From: an uncultured Mediterraneibacter sp.
GTDB lineage: Bacteria; Bacillota; Clostridia; Lachnospirales; Lachnospiraceae
Length of the DNA stretch: 64,000 bases
Direction: 5' to 3'
Assembly: GCA_944381495.1 (NCBI GenBank)
Contig: CALWLJ010000007.1
Location: forward strand, 62,001-126,000
In this document: positions 18,430 through 26,943 of the stretch, piece after piece
How positions within the stretch are numbered: position 1 is the first letter of the stretch
Layout of the letters: each line of letters begins with the position of its first letter
Position numbers and translations under genes: made by a program
The notes under the pieces: model-generated
Told to the model about the DNA's origin: nothing
The model's input: the letters and a program-made list of their open reading frames with translations, nothing else
Database searches by the model: none

Positions 18430-19323
18430 TTAAAGAGTGGTTTCTTGAGATCTGTGACAGCGGAAGACTCCGATCCCCAGCGCTCCGGGGCCGGTGTGCG
18501 TCCCGATACTCATGGTCAGAGGGGAGTACACCAGTTCCATATCAGGGAAATTTTCTTTCATCTCTTTTTTGAACATTTCCAGTTTGTCAGAGTCCATTTC
18601 GGTATTGGCGATACCCACTTTTAAAAGACCGTCCTCCTTCAGATGTGAGAAACGGGATGCGATATCCTTTTTGACGGCCTCCAGCATGGTATGGAAGGCG
18701 GACTTCATCCCTCTTGTTTTCGCGAAGGAATCCAGCTTGTCTCCCTGTATTGTCAGCACAGGCTTGAGGCGGAGCACTGTACCGATAGCAGCGGCGGCCG
18801 GCGTGATACGTCCGCCTCGTTTCAGATATTCCAATGTGTCCACGGCAATGTAAATGCTGGCGTCCAGAGACTCCTTTTCCAGGATATCCCGGATCTCGTT
18901 TCCGGACTTCCCTCCCCGGGCGAGGATCTCTGCATCCAGTACGGACTGCAGCTGGGGAACGGAGATACGCCGGTTGTTCACGACGAAAACCCTGCCGGCA
19001 AACTCCTCATCGCCGGCCAGCATGGACGCGGTCTGGCAGGTGTTGCTGAGACCGCTGGACATGGGGATGAAGACAACCTGGTCGTATTCCCTGAGAAGCT
19101 TTCCCCACATGGCTGTCACATCTCCGGGCGAAGGCTGTGATGTTGTAATATTTGCTCCGGATGTCTGCATCCGGTAAAAATCTTCATGGGAGATATCAAT
19201 CCCCTCGTAATATGTCTTTTCATCAATGATAACAGGCATGGGCAGGACATGGATATCCGGATCGTCCACGGCTCCGGGCATGATTCCGCTGTTGCTGTCT
19301 GTCATGACTGCAATCTTTGGCAT
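18430..19323 (-). CDS. DegV family fatty acid-binding protein
   Basis: 297 residues, usual DegV size. Starts MPKIAVMTDSNSGIMP with the conserved TDS, and carries MPVIIDEKTYYEG, TSQPSPGD, IPMSSGLSNTCQTA and the second-domain motif VDTLEYLKRGGRITPAAAAIG. DegV (FakB-like) proteins bind a fatty acid and present it to the FakA kinase. AGGAGGT precedes the start by 5 nt. No fakA-like gene is next to it. Confidence 0.9.
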   Translation of the reverse strand: MPKIAVMTDSNSGIMPGAVDDPDIHVLPMPVIIDEKTYYEGIDISHEDFYRMQTSGANITTSQPSPGDVTAMWGKLLREYDQVVFIPMSSGLSNTCQTASMLAGDEEFAGRVFVVNNRRISVPQLQSVLDAEILARGGKSGNEIRDILEKESLDASIYIAVDTLEYLKRGGRITPAAAAIGTVLRLKPVLTIQGDKLDSFAKTRGMKSAFHTMLEAVKKDIASRFSHLKEDGLLKVGIANTEMDSDKLEMFKKEMKENFPDMELVYSPLTMSIGTHTGPGALGIGVFRCHRSQETTL

Positions 19324-19456
19324 AGTGACCTCCTGAACCTCTGTTGGCCGTTATTTGTATACGTGTTTAGATTATAGCAAAACGGAACTGGATTAACAAT
19401 GAACAAAATACAGGAAATGTAAGATAGTTAGACGGGAAAGAAAAAGCGCTAGAAAA

Positions 19457-19530
19457 TGGAAGCAATGGGGCTCGAACCCATGACCTCTCGCGTGTGAGGC
19501 GAACGCTCATCCCAGCTGAGCTATGCTTCC
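19457..19530 (-). tRNA. tRNA-Val (CAC)
   Basis: On the minus strand the gene starts GGAAGCA at 19530, has D-stem GCTC/GAGC, anticodon loop CTCACAC giving anticodon CAC, T-arm ATGGG-TTCGAGC-CCCAT, and ends TGCTTCC plus discriminator A. All four stems pair. Confidence 0.95.
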
Positions 19531-19539
19531 ATGTATTCT

Positions 19540-19567
19540 ATTATAGCACTTCGAAAAGAAAATGCAA
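19540..19567 (-). promoter_or_regulatory. Promoter of tRNA-Val
   Basis: On the minus strand TTGCAT (19567-19562), 16-bp spacer, TATAAT (19545-19540), 10 nt before the tRNA 5' end and just past the stop of the MATE gene. Confidence 0.7.
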
Positions 19568-19580
19568 GGACGGTTACCGC

Positions 19581-20960
19581 TTATTTGTCTTCCCTGGGCG
19601 GAAGGGTATTCCCGTATTTCCGGAAGATATGCCGCAGCATCAGCACGGCGCAGAAACTCAGGATGAGTTCTGCAGTGAACTGTGCGTAGGACAGGCCGTA
19701 GAGCGGGAAAAGGTAATTCAGTATGAGCAGCGCGGGAATCTCCAGAACCAGTTTTCTCATGATGGCAAAGAGCAGGGCGTATCTGCCAAAGCCCAAAGCC
19801 TGGAATACACCTACAGCCAGAAAATCTACGCTGAGGAATGTGAGGCCCAGGCAAAAGCCCCGGAGAAAACGTGTGCCATAGGCGATAATGGATCCGTTCT
19901 CCATGAACAGACTGATCAGACCTCCGGCGGCAAAATAATAGATGACTGTTATGACAGCCAGAGCCGGGACGATCAGTTTCATGGCAAAGAGAATAGAATC
20001 CTTCATACGTCTGCGGTTCCCGGAAGCAAAGTTGTAGCTGACCAGAGGCATGATCCCCTGGGAAAAACCAAGAGATACCTGCATGGGGACCATATAGATC
20101 TTATAGGAGATCCCCATGGCGGCTACTGCATCGGCGCCGTATACGGAGGTAAAGTTGTTGAGAATTGTCATTCCGGTTACATTTAAGAGATTCTGGATAG
20201 AGGCAGGAATACCCACCCCGCATACTTCCAGTATGATCTTTTTTCTGATCCGAAACATAAGCGGGTTAATGCAGACGAAGGTATTTCCTCGTTTTATGTA
20301 CAGGAGTACGAAGAAATACAGACAGGCAGCACAGTTGGAGAGAAAAGTGGCAAGTCCGGCTCCGGCCGCTCCCATATGAAGTCCCCAGGGAAGGATAAAT
20401 ATAGGATCAAGAATGATGTTCAGCAGACATCCGCTCATAGTGCCGATACTGGCGTGGAGGGCAGCTCCTTCCGAGCGGACAAGATAGGCCATGACCACAT
20501 TCAAAATGGCGGGAGCTGCGCCGAGGTAGACTGTCCAGAACATATAGCCTTGTGTGGCGGTACGGGTAGTCTCATCAGCTCCGATCAGTGTGAGCAAAGG
20601 GCTGTGAAACAGTCCGCACAGCGCTCCAAAGAGAATGCCGCAGATCAGGGAACAGTAGAATCCGAAGGCAGAACTCTGTGATACAACGTCATAATCTTTT
20701 CTTCCCAGTGCCCGGCTCATCATGCTTGACGTGCCTACGCCGAACAGGTTGTTTACTGCGTTGAATGCGAGAAGAACGGGAGCTGCCAGTGACACCGCAG
20801 CATTTTCCACGGGATTATTCAGCATTCCCACGAAATAAGTGTCCGCCATATTGTAAAGCACCATGACAAGAGAACTAAAGATCATGGGGACGGAAAGTTT
20901 CGCTACGGCCGCCGGGATCGGCGCTTTTTCAAATAACAGGATTTTTTCATTCTCTTCCAT
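19581..20960 (-). CDS. MATE family efflux transporter
   Basis: 459 residues with about twelve membrane segments. First-repeat signature LSVPMIFSSLVMVLYNMADTYFVGML and second-repeat VCGVGIPASIQNLLNVTGM are clear MatE motifs. Unlike the 1.3-kb copy it has the DinF/VmrA-like form common in Clostridia, and the two proteins are not close paralogues by eye. Exports small molecules or drugs by cation antiport; substrate unknown. It lies between two tRNA genes that have their own promoters. Confidence 0.9.
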   Translation of the reverse strand: MEENEKILLFEKAPIPAAVAKLSVPMIFSSLVMVLYNMADTYFVGMLNNPVENAAVSLAAPVLLAFNAVNNLFGVGTSSMMSRALGRKDYDVVSQSSAFGFYCSLICGILFGALCGLFHSPLLTLIGADETTRTATQGYMFWTVYLGAAPAILNVVMAYLVRSEGAALHASIGTMSGCLLNIILDPIFILPWGLHMGAAGAGLATFLSNCAACLYFFVLLYIKRGNTFVCINPLMFRIRKKIILEVCGVGIPASIQNLLNVTGMTILNNFTSVYGADAVAAMGISYKIYMVPMQVSLGFSQGIMPLVSYNFASGNRRRMKDSILFAMKLIVPALAVITVIYYFAAGGLISLFMENGSIIAYGTRFLRGFCLGLTFLSVDFLAVGVFQALGFGRYALLFAIMRKLVLEIPALLILNYLFPLYGLSYAQFTAELILSFCAVLMLRHIFRKYGNTLPPREDK

Positions 20961-21045
20961 TACAGGAACCCCCTTTTTAACTACCTTTTCCGGAATGACC
21001 GGTCTATGAGCATCTTGCGCTATGAATCCGTTGTTTTTTTGTCAG

Positions 21046-21083
21046 AGCAAAAAAAGAGAACCCTTTTTACAAAGGATTCTCTC
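21046..21083 (-). terminator. Terminator of tRNA-Leu transcript
   Basis: On the minus strand GAGAATCCTTTGTAAAAAGGGTTCTC forms a hairpin followed by a run of seven T, just downstream of tRNA-Leu. Confidence 0.85.
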
Positions 21084-21094
21084 GTTTGCATAAA

Positions 21095-21178
21095 TGCGGA
21101 AGAAGAGACTTGAACTCTCACAGGATTAACTCCCACTAGAACCTGAATCTAGCGCGTCTGCCATTCCGCCACTTCCGC
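21095..21178 (-). tRNA. tRNA-Leu (CAG)
   Basis: Minus strand. Acceptor GCGGAAG pairs with CTTCCGC; anticodon stem CTAGA/TCTAG with loop TTCAGGT gives anticodon CAG; a long variable arm (TGGGAGTTAATCCTGTG) and T-arm with TTCAAGT mark a class II leucine tRNA of 84 nt. Confidence 0.94.
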
Positions 21179-21190
21179 TCGACAAGTAAT

Positions 21191-21219
21191 ATCCTATCAT
21201 AACATTGCCGGTTTGTAAA
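21191..21219 (-). promoter_or_regulatory. Promoter of tRNA-Leu
   Basis: On the minus strand TTTACA (21219-21214), 17-bp spacer, TAGGAT (21196-21191), 12 nt before the tRNA. Confidence 0.6.
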
Positions 21220-21271
21220 CCCCTAATTTTAATTTTTTTTAAAATCCTTATTTTCCCCGATTTTACTGCTT

Positions 21272-22027
21272 TTAAACCAGATCTGCGTTCTTCCGGATCG
21301 TCTCCTGGATAATCTTTTCCACATATTCTCCGATATGACGCTTCGTATCTTTATCAAGCTGATCCGGGTAGATCGGTTTCCCGTATTCGATGACTACATG
21401 GGTCTTCTTGATCTTCGGGAAATGACTTTCAAAGATTTCTGCTGTGTTGTTCATGGAAATCGGGACGATCGCGCATCCGGTCTTGGTGGCGATCTTAAAA
21501 GCTCCGTCTTTGAAGGGGAGCATGGTCAGCTCTTCGCCGGTATTGCGGGTCCCCTCAGGAAATACACAGATGGATATTCCTTTTTTAATATAATCGATAG
21601 CCTGCAGGATGGTTTTCAGTCCCTGCTTCGGATCCTTGCGGTCAAGGAACAGACAGTAGAGACGGCGCATCCAGGTGGAAAGGGATGGATAATGTTCCAT
21701 TTCCTTCTTTGCAATATAGCCGGTAAGTCTTCGGCATCGGCTGTAAGTAAGGAGAATGTCAAAATAACTGCGGTGATTTCCTATAAAAAGGACGGCTTCA
21801 TCGGGTACATTTTCCTCTCCAATGACAGTTGCCCGAACGCCGGTGATTTTCAGGATTACTTTAAATCCCCACTGAACAATCCGCAGGGAACTGATGTCTC
21901 GTGCGTATGGATTGAATTTCCCGATCAGCCATTCTACGAAAAATACCGGAATGGACAGGATCAGGTATACGATAAGAAAAATAACAATACAAATAAAGCG
22001 GAACACTGCACAGATCCTCTCTTTCAT
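21272..22027 (-). CDS. plsC: 1-acyl-sn-glycerol-3-phosphate acyltransferase
   Basis: 251 residues from ATG 22027 (a TTG at 22030 is also in frame; the ribosome site is weak in either case). An N-terminal membrane segment (about 8-32), then acyltransferase block I GNHRSYFDI (NHxxxxD), block III FPEGTRNTGEE and block IV IVPISMNNTAEIF. It adds the second fatty acid to lysophosphatidic acid in phospholipid synthesis at the membrane. Length and motifs fit PlsC; close family members with other lysolipid substrates cannot be excluded. Confidence 0.88.
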   Translation of the reverse strand: MKERICAVFRFICIVIFLIVYLILSIPVFFVEWLIGKFNPYARDISSLRIVQWGFKVILKITGVRATVIGEENVPDEAVLFIGNHRSYFDILLTYSRCRRLTGYIAKKEMEHYPSLSTWMRRLYCLFLDRKDPKQGLKTILQAIDYIKKGISICVFPEGTRNTGEELTMLPFKDGAFKIATKTGCAIVPISMNNTAEIFESHFPKIKKTHVVIEYGKPIYPDQLDKDTKRHIGEYVEKIIQETIRKNADLV

Positions 22028-22365
22028 CAAATTCTGTCAGTTCAGCCTGCTGGAAAAGCATGGAAAATATTTTTCTGCGAACAGGTCCCGAGGCTGGACT
22101 GCTGTATCAAGGTGTAAAAGCGACTTTTTTTCGACCTAAAATATATCTCCAAGTATTATATAGCACTGTTTTGGAAAAAACAAGGAGGATGAAATAAGAT
22201 TTAACGGCAGGTTAACAGGGAGTTTACTGTTTGGTTGTTCCGGGGAATCCGCTATAACGGAGCTGCATCCTGAGACCCGCCTGAACGGTTGCCTGCATTT
22301 TTATCGGGAACGCTACATAAGATAGTATGGAAATATTCCGGGGACAGAGGGAAAGCGGGAAACGG
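22028..22365. other. Divergent intergenic region between plsC and prcB-like gene
   Basis: About 340 bp without a convincing gene. It must hold promoters for both directions. The only notable items are a perfect AAGGAGG followed by a two-codon frame (ATG AAA TAA, near 22191) and short inverted repeats around 22240-22260; I see no riboswitch or RNA gene pattern. Confidence 0.5.
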
Positions 22366-22863
22366 ATGAAAGTAAGAAGAGAAAAAGAAAGGCGGGACAG
22401 AGAATGGGAGATAAGGTGGAGGAGAGCGGAGGCGCAGAGACGGAGAAAAAAGCAGCAGGCAGGAGGAGCGGCGCTGCTCTTGATCTGTGTGGCTGCAATT
22501 CTGACTTCGGGCTGCGTAAAAGGACCTGCGCAGAAAGAAAAGCTCAGAGATCTTTCCTTTGCGGTCGTAGATCATGATGCGGTTCCGGATGAATTGAATA
22601 CGCTGATCGAAGAAAAGAAGAGCTCGCCTTTTCAGCTGACCTATACGGATCAGGCAAGTATGTATATTGCAGAGGGATATGGCGCACAGCTGACTACGGG
22701 ATACAGTGTGGAAGTTAATGAGCTTTATGAGACGGAGGATGCTGTTTTCATACATACAACGCTCCTGGGCCCGGAAGCCGGGGAAGAGATCAAAGAGATC
22801 AGCACATTTCCGTATGTTGTTGTAAAACTGGAATATATTGATAAAAATGTGATTTTTGATTAG
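22366..22863 (+). CDS. Lipoprotein with PrcB-like C-terminal domain
   Basis: 165 residues from ATG 22366 (an ATG at 22327 has no ribosome site). An exceptionally basic first 40 residues rich in Arg, Lys and Glu precede a hydrophobic segment ending in LTSGC, a plausible lipobox. After it comes a domain with YGAQLTTGYSVEVNEL, TTLLGPEAGEE and FPYVVVKLEY, the pattern of the PrcB C-terminal (protease-complex-subunit-like) domain. Its stop is followed at once by AGGAGGAG and the sipL start, so the two genes are an operon; a spore-envelope role is an inference from that. Confidence 0.72.
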   Translation: MKVRREKERRDREWEIRWRRAEAQRRRKKQQAGGAALLLICVAAILTSGCVKGPAQKEKLRDLSFAVVDHDAVPDELNTLIEEKKSSPFQLTYTDQASMYIAEGYGAQLTTGYSVEVNELYETEDAVFIHTTLLGPEAGEEIKEISTFPYVVVKLEYIDKNVIFD

Positions 22864-22873
22864 GAGGAGAGCT

Positions 22874-24433
22874 ATGGAGTTGATCACACGGCCGATTCAC
22901 TATACACAGGAAGGAAAGAGAATTTTCGACCAGTTCTATCTGGATGAAGACTACAATGTGCCGGAGGCGGCAGATGATGTAGGCAGGATCGTACAGGGGA
23001 GAGCAGAGGTGCGCACAGAGGATATACGGCTTGCAGAAAACTATGTAAGGATTACGGGGAAAGTATATTTTCAGATCCTTTATATCACAGACTCTGCGGA
23101 TCCGCAGCCTGCTGTGCTGGAGGGAAAACTTCCCTTCGAGGAAATGGTGTACGCGGAGGAAGGAGGAGAAGGGTCGTACTTTATCCGCAATATGCGTACA
23201 GAGACCGGGGTGACGGTTGTAAATCCCAGAAAGTTGTCTCTGCGTATTATGGTGGAGCTGGAAGTGGGACGGGAGAAAATGGAGGATGAAGAGACTGCGG
23301 TTGGTGTGGAGGCGGATATCCAGATCTGCCGTAAAATGAAAAATGTGAATTTCCTGAAACTGGATGTGTCAAAACAGGATACATACCGGGTCAAAGAATC
23401 TGTTTCACTGCCTGGTACAAAGGAGAGCATCGGAAGGATGCTGCTGTCGGATCTGGATTGCAGAAAACTGGATATCCGTATCGGACAGGATGAAGTCTAT
23501 ATCAGAGGCGAACTGCTTCTGTTCTGTATGTATCTGTCCGGAGAAGGAAAGACCGACTGGATTGAGCAGGGAGTGCCTTTCGAAGGCAGAGTGCCCTGCG
23601 AAGGCGCCGCAGAGGGGATGTATTTTCATGTTCAACACAGTCTGGAGGATACTCTTGTGGATACCAGGCTGGACGAAGACGGGGAGATGCGCATTCTGGG
23701 CGTAGAGGCTACGCTTGCCCTGCGTATGAATCTGTATGAAGAGGAAGAAATGGAGCTGCTGGAAGATCTGTATTCCCTGGAACAAGAATGTCTGCCGGTG
23801 ACCCGTGAGGCAGTATATGAAGAACTGCTGATGCAGAACCAGTCCAGGTGCAGACTGACGGAACGGCTTTCTCTCCCGGAACTGAAGGATAATGTTCTGC
23901 AGATCATACACAGCAGCGGCAGCATACAGACGGAACAGGTGCAGAACACATCAGAAGGGATTCGAGTGGAGGGTATCCTGCATGTCTCCTTCCTGTATCT
24001 CAAAGCGGATGACGAAGAGCCTCTGGGCAGCTGGCAGGGTATGGTCCCTTTCTCATATCTTATAGAATGCCCGGATATGCCGGAGAACGTCAGAAGCAGT
24101 ATGTCCTATCATGTGGAGCAGCTGGCTGTTGCACTTGCCGGGAATGAAGCGGTAGAGGTGAAAGCGGTTCTGGCCTTTGATGTGTTTCTGAGGAAGCCGG
24201 TTCCTATGGAAGTGATCACGGAAGTACAGACCCGGCCCCTGGATATGGAACAGATGGAAAACCGTCCCGGTATCGTAGGGCATATTGTCCAGCCTGGAGA
24301 GGATCTGTGGAGTCTGGCCAAAAAATATCTGACAACTATGGAAGGAATCATGGAAGTAAACGGCCTGGAGAGTGAAAACGTGAAAACAGGTGATAAGCTG
24401 TTGATTTTTAAAGAGAATATGAGTATACTGTAG
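22874..24433 (+). CDS. sipL: SPOCS-domain, LysM-containing spore coat morphogenetic protein (SipL-like)
   Basis: 519 residues from ATG 22874, 5 nt after AGGAGGAG. Three SPOCS/DUF3794 regions can be seen (about 35-150, 170-290 and 310-450) and a C-terminal LysM domain of some 45 residues (HIVQPGEDLWSLAKKYL, MEVNGLESENVKTGDKLLIF). The same architecture and length define SipL of Clostridioides difficile, which recruits the SpoIVA basement layer of the coat to the forespore. By analogy this protein binds cortex precursor or peptidoglycan through LysM and SpoIVA through the SPOCS part. Expected to be made in the mother cell under sigma-E; no promoter is evident directly upstream. Confidence 0.87.
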   Translation: MELITRPIHYTQEGKRIFDQFYLDEDYNVPEAADDVGRIVQGRAEVRTEDIRLAENYVRITGKVYFQILYITDSADPQPAVLEGKLPFEEMVYAEEGGEGSYFIRNMRTETGVTVVNPRKLSLRIMVELEVGREKMEDEETAVGVEADIQICRKMKNVNFLKLDVSKQDTYRVKESVSLPGTKESIGRMLLSDLDCRKLDIRIGQDEVYIRGELLLFCMYLSGEGKTDWIEQGVPFEGRVPCEGAAEGMYFHVQHSLEDTLVDTRLDEDGEMRILGVEATLALRMNLYEEEEMELLEDLYSLEQECLPVTREAVYEELLMQNQSRCRLTERLSLPELKDNVLQIIHSSGSIQTEQVQNTSEGIRVEGILHVSFLYLKADDEEPLGSWQGMVPFSYLIECPDMPENVRSSMSYHVEQLAVALAGNEAVEVKAVLAFDVFLRKPVPMEVITEVQTRPLDMEQMENRPGIVGHIVQPGEDLWSLAKKYLTTMEGIMEVNGLESENVKTGDKLLIFKENMSIL

Positions 24434-24498
24434 GTACAATGTATACAAGATACAACAATGGACAGCTTGGATATTAATGTTCCCAGGCGTCTGCAATA

Positions 24499-24556
24499 AG
24501 GGAGCTGTGCCGCCCCGGCGCTCAGCTGCGGGTCTTCGAGGCGGCACAGCTCCCTT
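24499..24556. repeat. Strong inverted repeat between sipL and ispE
   Basis: AGGGAGCTGTGCCGCC (24499-24514) and GGCGGCACAGCTCCCT (24541-24556) are perfectly complementary over 16 bp, with a 26-nt loop that can form a small inner hairpin. No T-run follows. It may end the sipL transcript or be a repeated palindromic element. Confidence 0.6.
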
Positions 24557-24607
24557 ACGGCAGGACAATGGGGTACAGCAGAAGATATAGAGATGGAGGA
24601 CACAAGG

Positions 24608-25483
24608 ATGAGGCACATGGAGCTGAAGGCACTGGCGAAGATCAATCTGGGACTTGATGTGCTTGGTAAAAGAGAAAACGGATACCATGACGTCCGAATG
24701 ATCATGCAGTCAATTTATCTGTATGACGAGGTGAGGCTGGACCGGTCAGAAGAACCGGGGATCCGGGTGAAGACAAACCTGGGATTTCTTCCTACAGGGG
24801 AAGGGAATATTGCATATAAGGCGGCGCAGATGCTCAAGGATGAATTTGGTATTGGCCCGGGGATCGATATTACTCTGAACAAGCACATTCCTGTTGCGGC
24901 AGGACTTGCCGGAGGCAGTACGGATGCTGCAGCTGTCCTGTTCGGACTTAACAGGATGTTCGGACTGAAACTGACCCGCGAGCAGCTGATGGAACGGGGA
25001 GTAAAGCTGGGGGCCGACGTGCCTTATTGTATTATGAGAGGAACGGTTCTGGCGGAAGGAATCGGTGAGGAGCTTACCGTACTTCCAGATATGCCGAAAT
25101 GTACTGTGTTGATCGCAAAACCTCCGGTCAGTGTATCTACCAGGGTTGTCTACGAAGCCCTGGATGCCGGAGAGATTGCGGACCATCCGGATATAGACGG
25201 CATAATCGAGGGGCTGAAGGCGGGAAATCTGAAAAAGATTGCTTCATCTATGGGAAATGTGCTGGAAGGTGTAACAATCCCCATGCATCCGGTGATCGAG
25301 CAGATCAAGGAAGAGATGAAAGCCGCAGGAGCGCTAAATGCCATGATGAGCGGCAGCGGACCTACGGTGTTCGGACTGTTTGAAAACCGTGCGGCGGCCA
25401 GGGATGCACAGAGGAGGATCAGAGAAAAGGCACTGACCAGACAGGTGTATGTGACAAGTATACACAGTGTTAGGAGGAAATAA
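24608..25483 (+). CDS. ispE: 4-diphosphocytidyl-2-C-methyl-D-erythritol kinase
   Basis: 291 residues from ATG 24608 (GGAGG 8 nt upstream; the ATG at 24593 carries no site). GHMP kinase fold: LKALAKINLGLDVLGKRENGYHDV at the N-terminus with the substrate-binding K and H, phosphate loop PVAAGLAGGSTDAAA, and C-terminal MMSGSGPTVFGLF. It phosphorylates CDP-ME in the non-mevalonate isoprenoid pathway in the cytoplasm. The next gene begins one base after its stop. Confidence 0.96.
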   Translation: MRHMELKALAKINLGLDVLGKRENGYHDVRMIMQSIYLYDEVRLDRSEEPGIRVKTNLGFLPTGEGNIAYKAAQMLKDEFGIGPGIDITLNKHIPVAAGLAGGSTDAAAVLFGLNRMFGLKLTREQLMERGVKLGADVPYCIMRGTVLAEGIGEELTVLPDMPKCTVLIAKPPVSVSTRVVYEALDAGEIADHPDIDGIIEGLKAGNLKKIASSMGNVLEGVTIPMHPVIEQIKEEMKAAGALNAMMSGSGPTVFGLFENRAAARDAQRRIREKALTRQVYVTSIHSVRRK

Positions 25484-25484
25484 T

Positions 25485-26162
25485 ATGAGTACGGATTTTG
25501 AAGTTACCATGGACGAGTATCTCCCTCTTCGTGATGTGGTGTTCAATACACTCCGGAGAGCTATCCTGAGAGGAGAACTGAAACCGGGAGAGCGTCTGAT
25601 GGAAATACAGCTGGCGAATAAACTTGGGGTGAGCAGGACTCCTATCCGGGAAGCGATCCGGAAGCTGGAACTGGAAGGTCTGGTTCTTATGATCCCGAGG
25701 AAAGGCGCCGAGGTGGCTGAGATCACAGAGAAGAATCTCAGAGATGTGCTGGAGGTTCGATGTGCTCTGGAAGAGCTGGCTGTTCAGCTGGCCTGCGACC
25801 GCATAGACGAGGAAGGAGTGAAAGAGCTCAGGGCAGCTGCGGATACATTCCGCAAGGTGCTGGACCGTGATGATATCACGCAGATCGCCCAGGCAGATGT
25901 GGCTTTCCATGATGTGATCTTCAAGGCTACGGATAATAAGAGGCTGATTCAGCTGCTGAACAATCTTCGGGAGCAGATGTACCGCTACCGGATTGAATAT
26001 CTGAAGAAAAAGGAGTGCTATCCTCAGATCCTTCATGAGCATCAGGAAATTATAGAGTCTATTGCCGGGCGCGATAAAGAACGGGCTACAAATGTAACCG
26101 GAATCCATATCAAGAATCAGGTTGATACAGTAGTCGGAACGCTGCGGGACCGGGAAGAATAA
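25485..26162 (+). CDS. GntR family transcriptional regulator, FadR/FCD type
   Basis: 225 residues. Start ATG 25485 is preceded by AGGAGG that overlaps the ispE end. Winged helix at about 12-78: RRAILRGELKPGERLMEIQLANKLGVSRTPIREAIRKLELEGLV. The C-terminal FCD ligand domain (about 85-215) shows VRCALEELAVQLAC and metal-ligand-like D and H positions in DVAFHDVIF and HEHQEIIESI. Ligand and targets unknown; translational coupling to ispE suggests constitutive expression. Confidence 0.9.
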   Translation: MSTDFEVTMDEYLPLRDVVFNTLRRAILRGELKPGERLMEIQLANKLGVSRTPIREAIRKLELEGLVLMIPRKGAEVAEITEKNLRDVLEVRCALEELAVQLACDRIDEEGVKELRAAADTFRKVLDRDDITQIAQADVAFHDVIFKATDNKRLIQLLNNLREQMYRYRIEYLKKKECYPQILHEHQEIIESIAGRDKERATNVTGIHIKNQVDTVVGTLRDREE

Positions 26163-26256
26163 TGTATAGCCGCCCAATTGGCGGAGAAAAGGGTGAATAA
26201 ACTGGGAAAAACAGTCTATACTCCATATATCAGAACGGTCTATGGAGGGACTACAT

Positions 26257-26892
26257 ATGAAATACAGGACATTTATCCAAAGAAACGCGGAAAAAATTAT
26301 TTTTCTTCTTATTATGGTCATCGCCGGGATGATAACGGCTCTTGTTGTGTGGAAATCAGGCATTTCAGCGGAGGCGGCTCTGCAGCAGCATCTCTCTGAG
26401 GAGGTGCTGCGATTTCATATTCTGGCCAACAGTGACAGCCGGGAGGACCAGCTGCTGAAATTGAAGGTGCGGGACGGAGTACTTGAATATCTGGAACAGG
26501 AAATGCCGGACTGTGAGAGTGCAGATGCCACTGCGGAATGGGTGAGAAAACACACGGATGAACTGGAGAAAGAGGCGCGGGACATACTTGAGGAACAGGA
26601 CTGTGATGATACAGTCAGCGCTGCAGTGACAACCTGCTGGTTCCCGGAAAAGACATACGGGGATGTGACATTCCCGGCGGGAAATTATGAGGCTCTTCGT
26701 ATTGAAATCGGAGCGGCAAAGGGGCATAATTGGTGGTGCGTGCTCTACCCGGGCCTTTGTTTTATGAATACAGTGAATGCTGTGGTGCCTGCGGAGGGAA
26801 AAGAGAAACTGAAAGATGTTCTGACAGAAGAAGAATACTCCAGAGTGACAGCAGAAGATGAATTCAGAATCAGCTGGTTCTTCTGGAAATAG
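26257..26892 (+). CDS. spoIIR: Stage II sporulation protein R
   Basis: 211 residues from ATG 26257 (GGAGGG upstream). A hydrophobic segment at residues 12-32 exports or anchors it; the body has LSEEVLRFHILANSDSREDQLLKLKVRDGVLEYL and WWCVLYPGLCF, both hallmarks of SpoIIR. In Bacillus it is made in the forespore and signals SpoIIGA across the septum to process pro-sigma-E. The usual sigma-F promoter could not be identified with confidence. Confidence 0.92.
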   Translation: MKYRTFIQRNAEKIIFLLIMVIAGMITALVVWKSGISAEAALQQHLSEEVLRFHILANSDSREDQLLKLKVRDGVLEYLEQEMPDCESADATAEWVRKHTDELEKEARDILEEQDCDDTVSAAVTTCWFPEKTYGDVTFPAGNYEALRIEIGAAKGHNWWCVLYPGLCFMNTVNAVVPAEGKEKLKDVLTEEEYSRVTAEDEFRISWFFWK

Positions 26893-26943
26893 ATTACCGG
26901 ATCAGGAAACTGGCTGTGGAAAAGGAAAAAAGGAAGACATGAG

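Noticed and set aside
22191-22200. Perfect ribosome site followed by ATG AAA TAA
   Set aside because: Two-codon frame without visible partner gene; could be chance, no ground for calling a leader peptide.
22252-22887. Minus-strand frame opposite the PrcB-like lipoprotein
   Set aside because: Composition dominated by Ser, Phe, Leu and Arg typical of an antisense frame; the plus strand has a lipobox and a domain match.
26168-26182. Near palindrome CCGCCCAATTGGCGG between the GntR gene and spoIIR
   Set aside because: Short and imperfect; could be an operator or weak terminator, but nothing distinguishes them.
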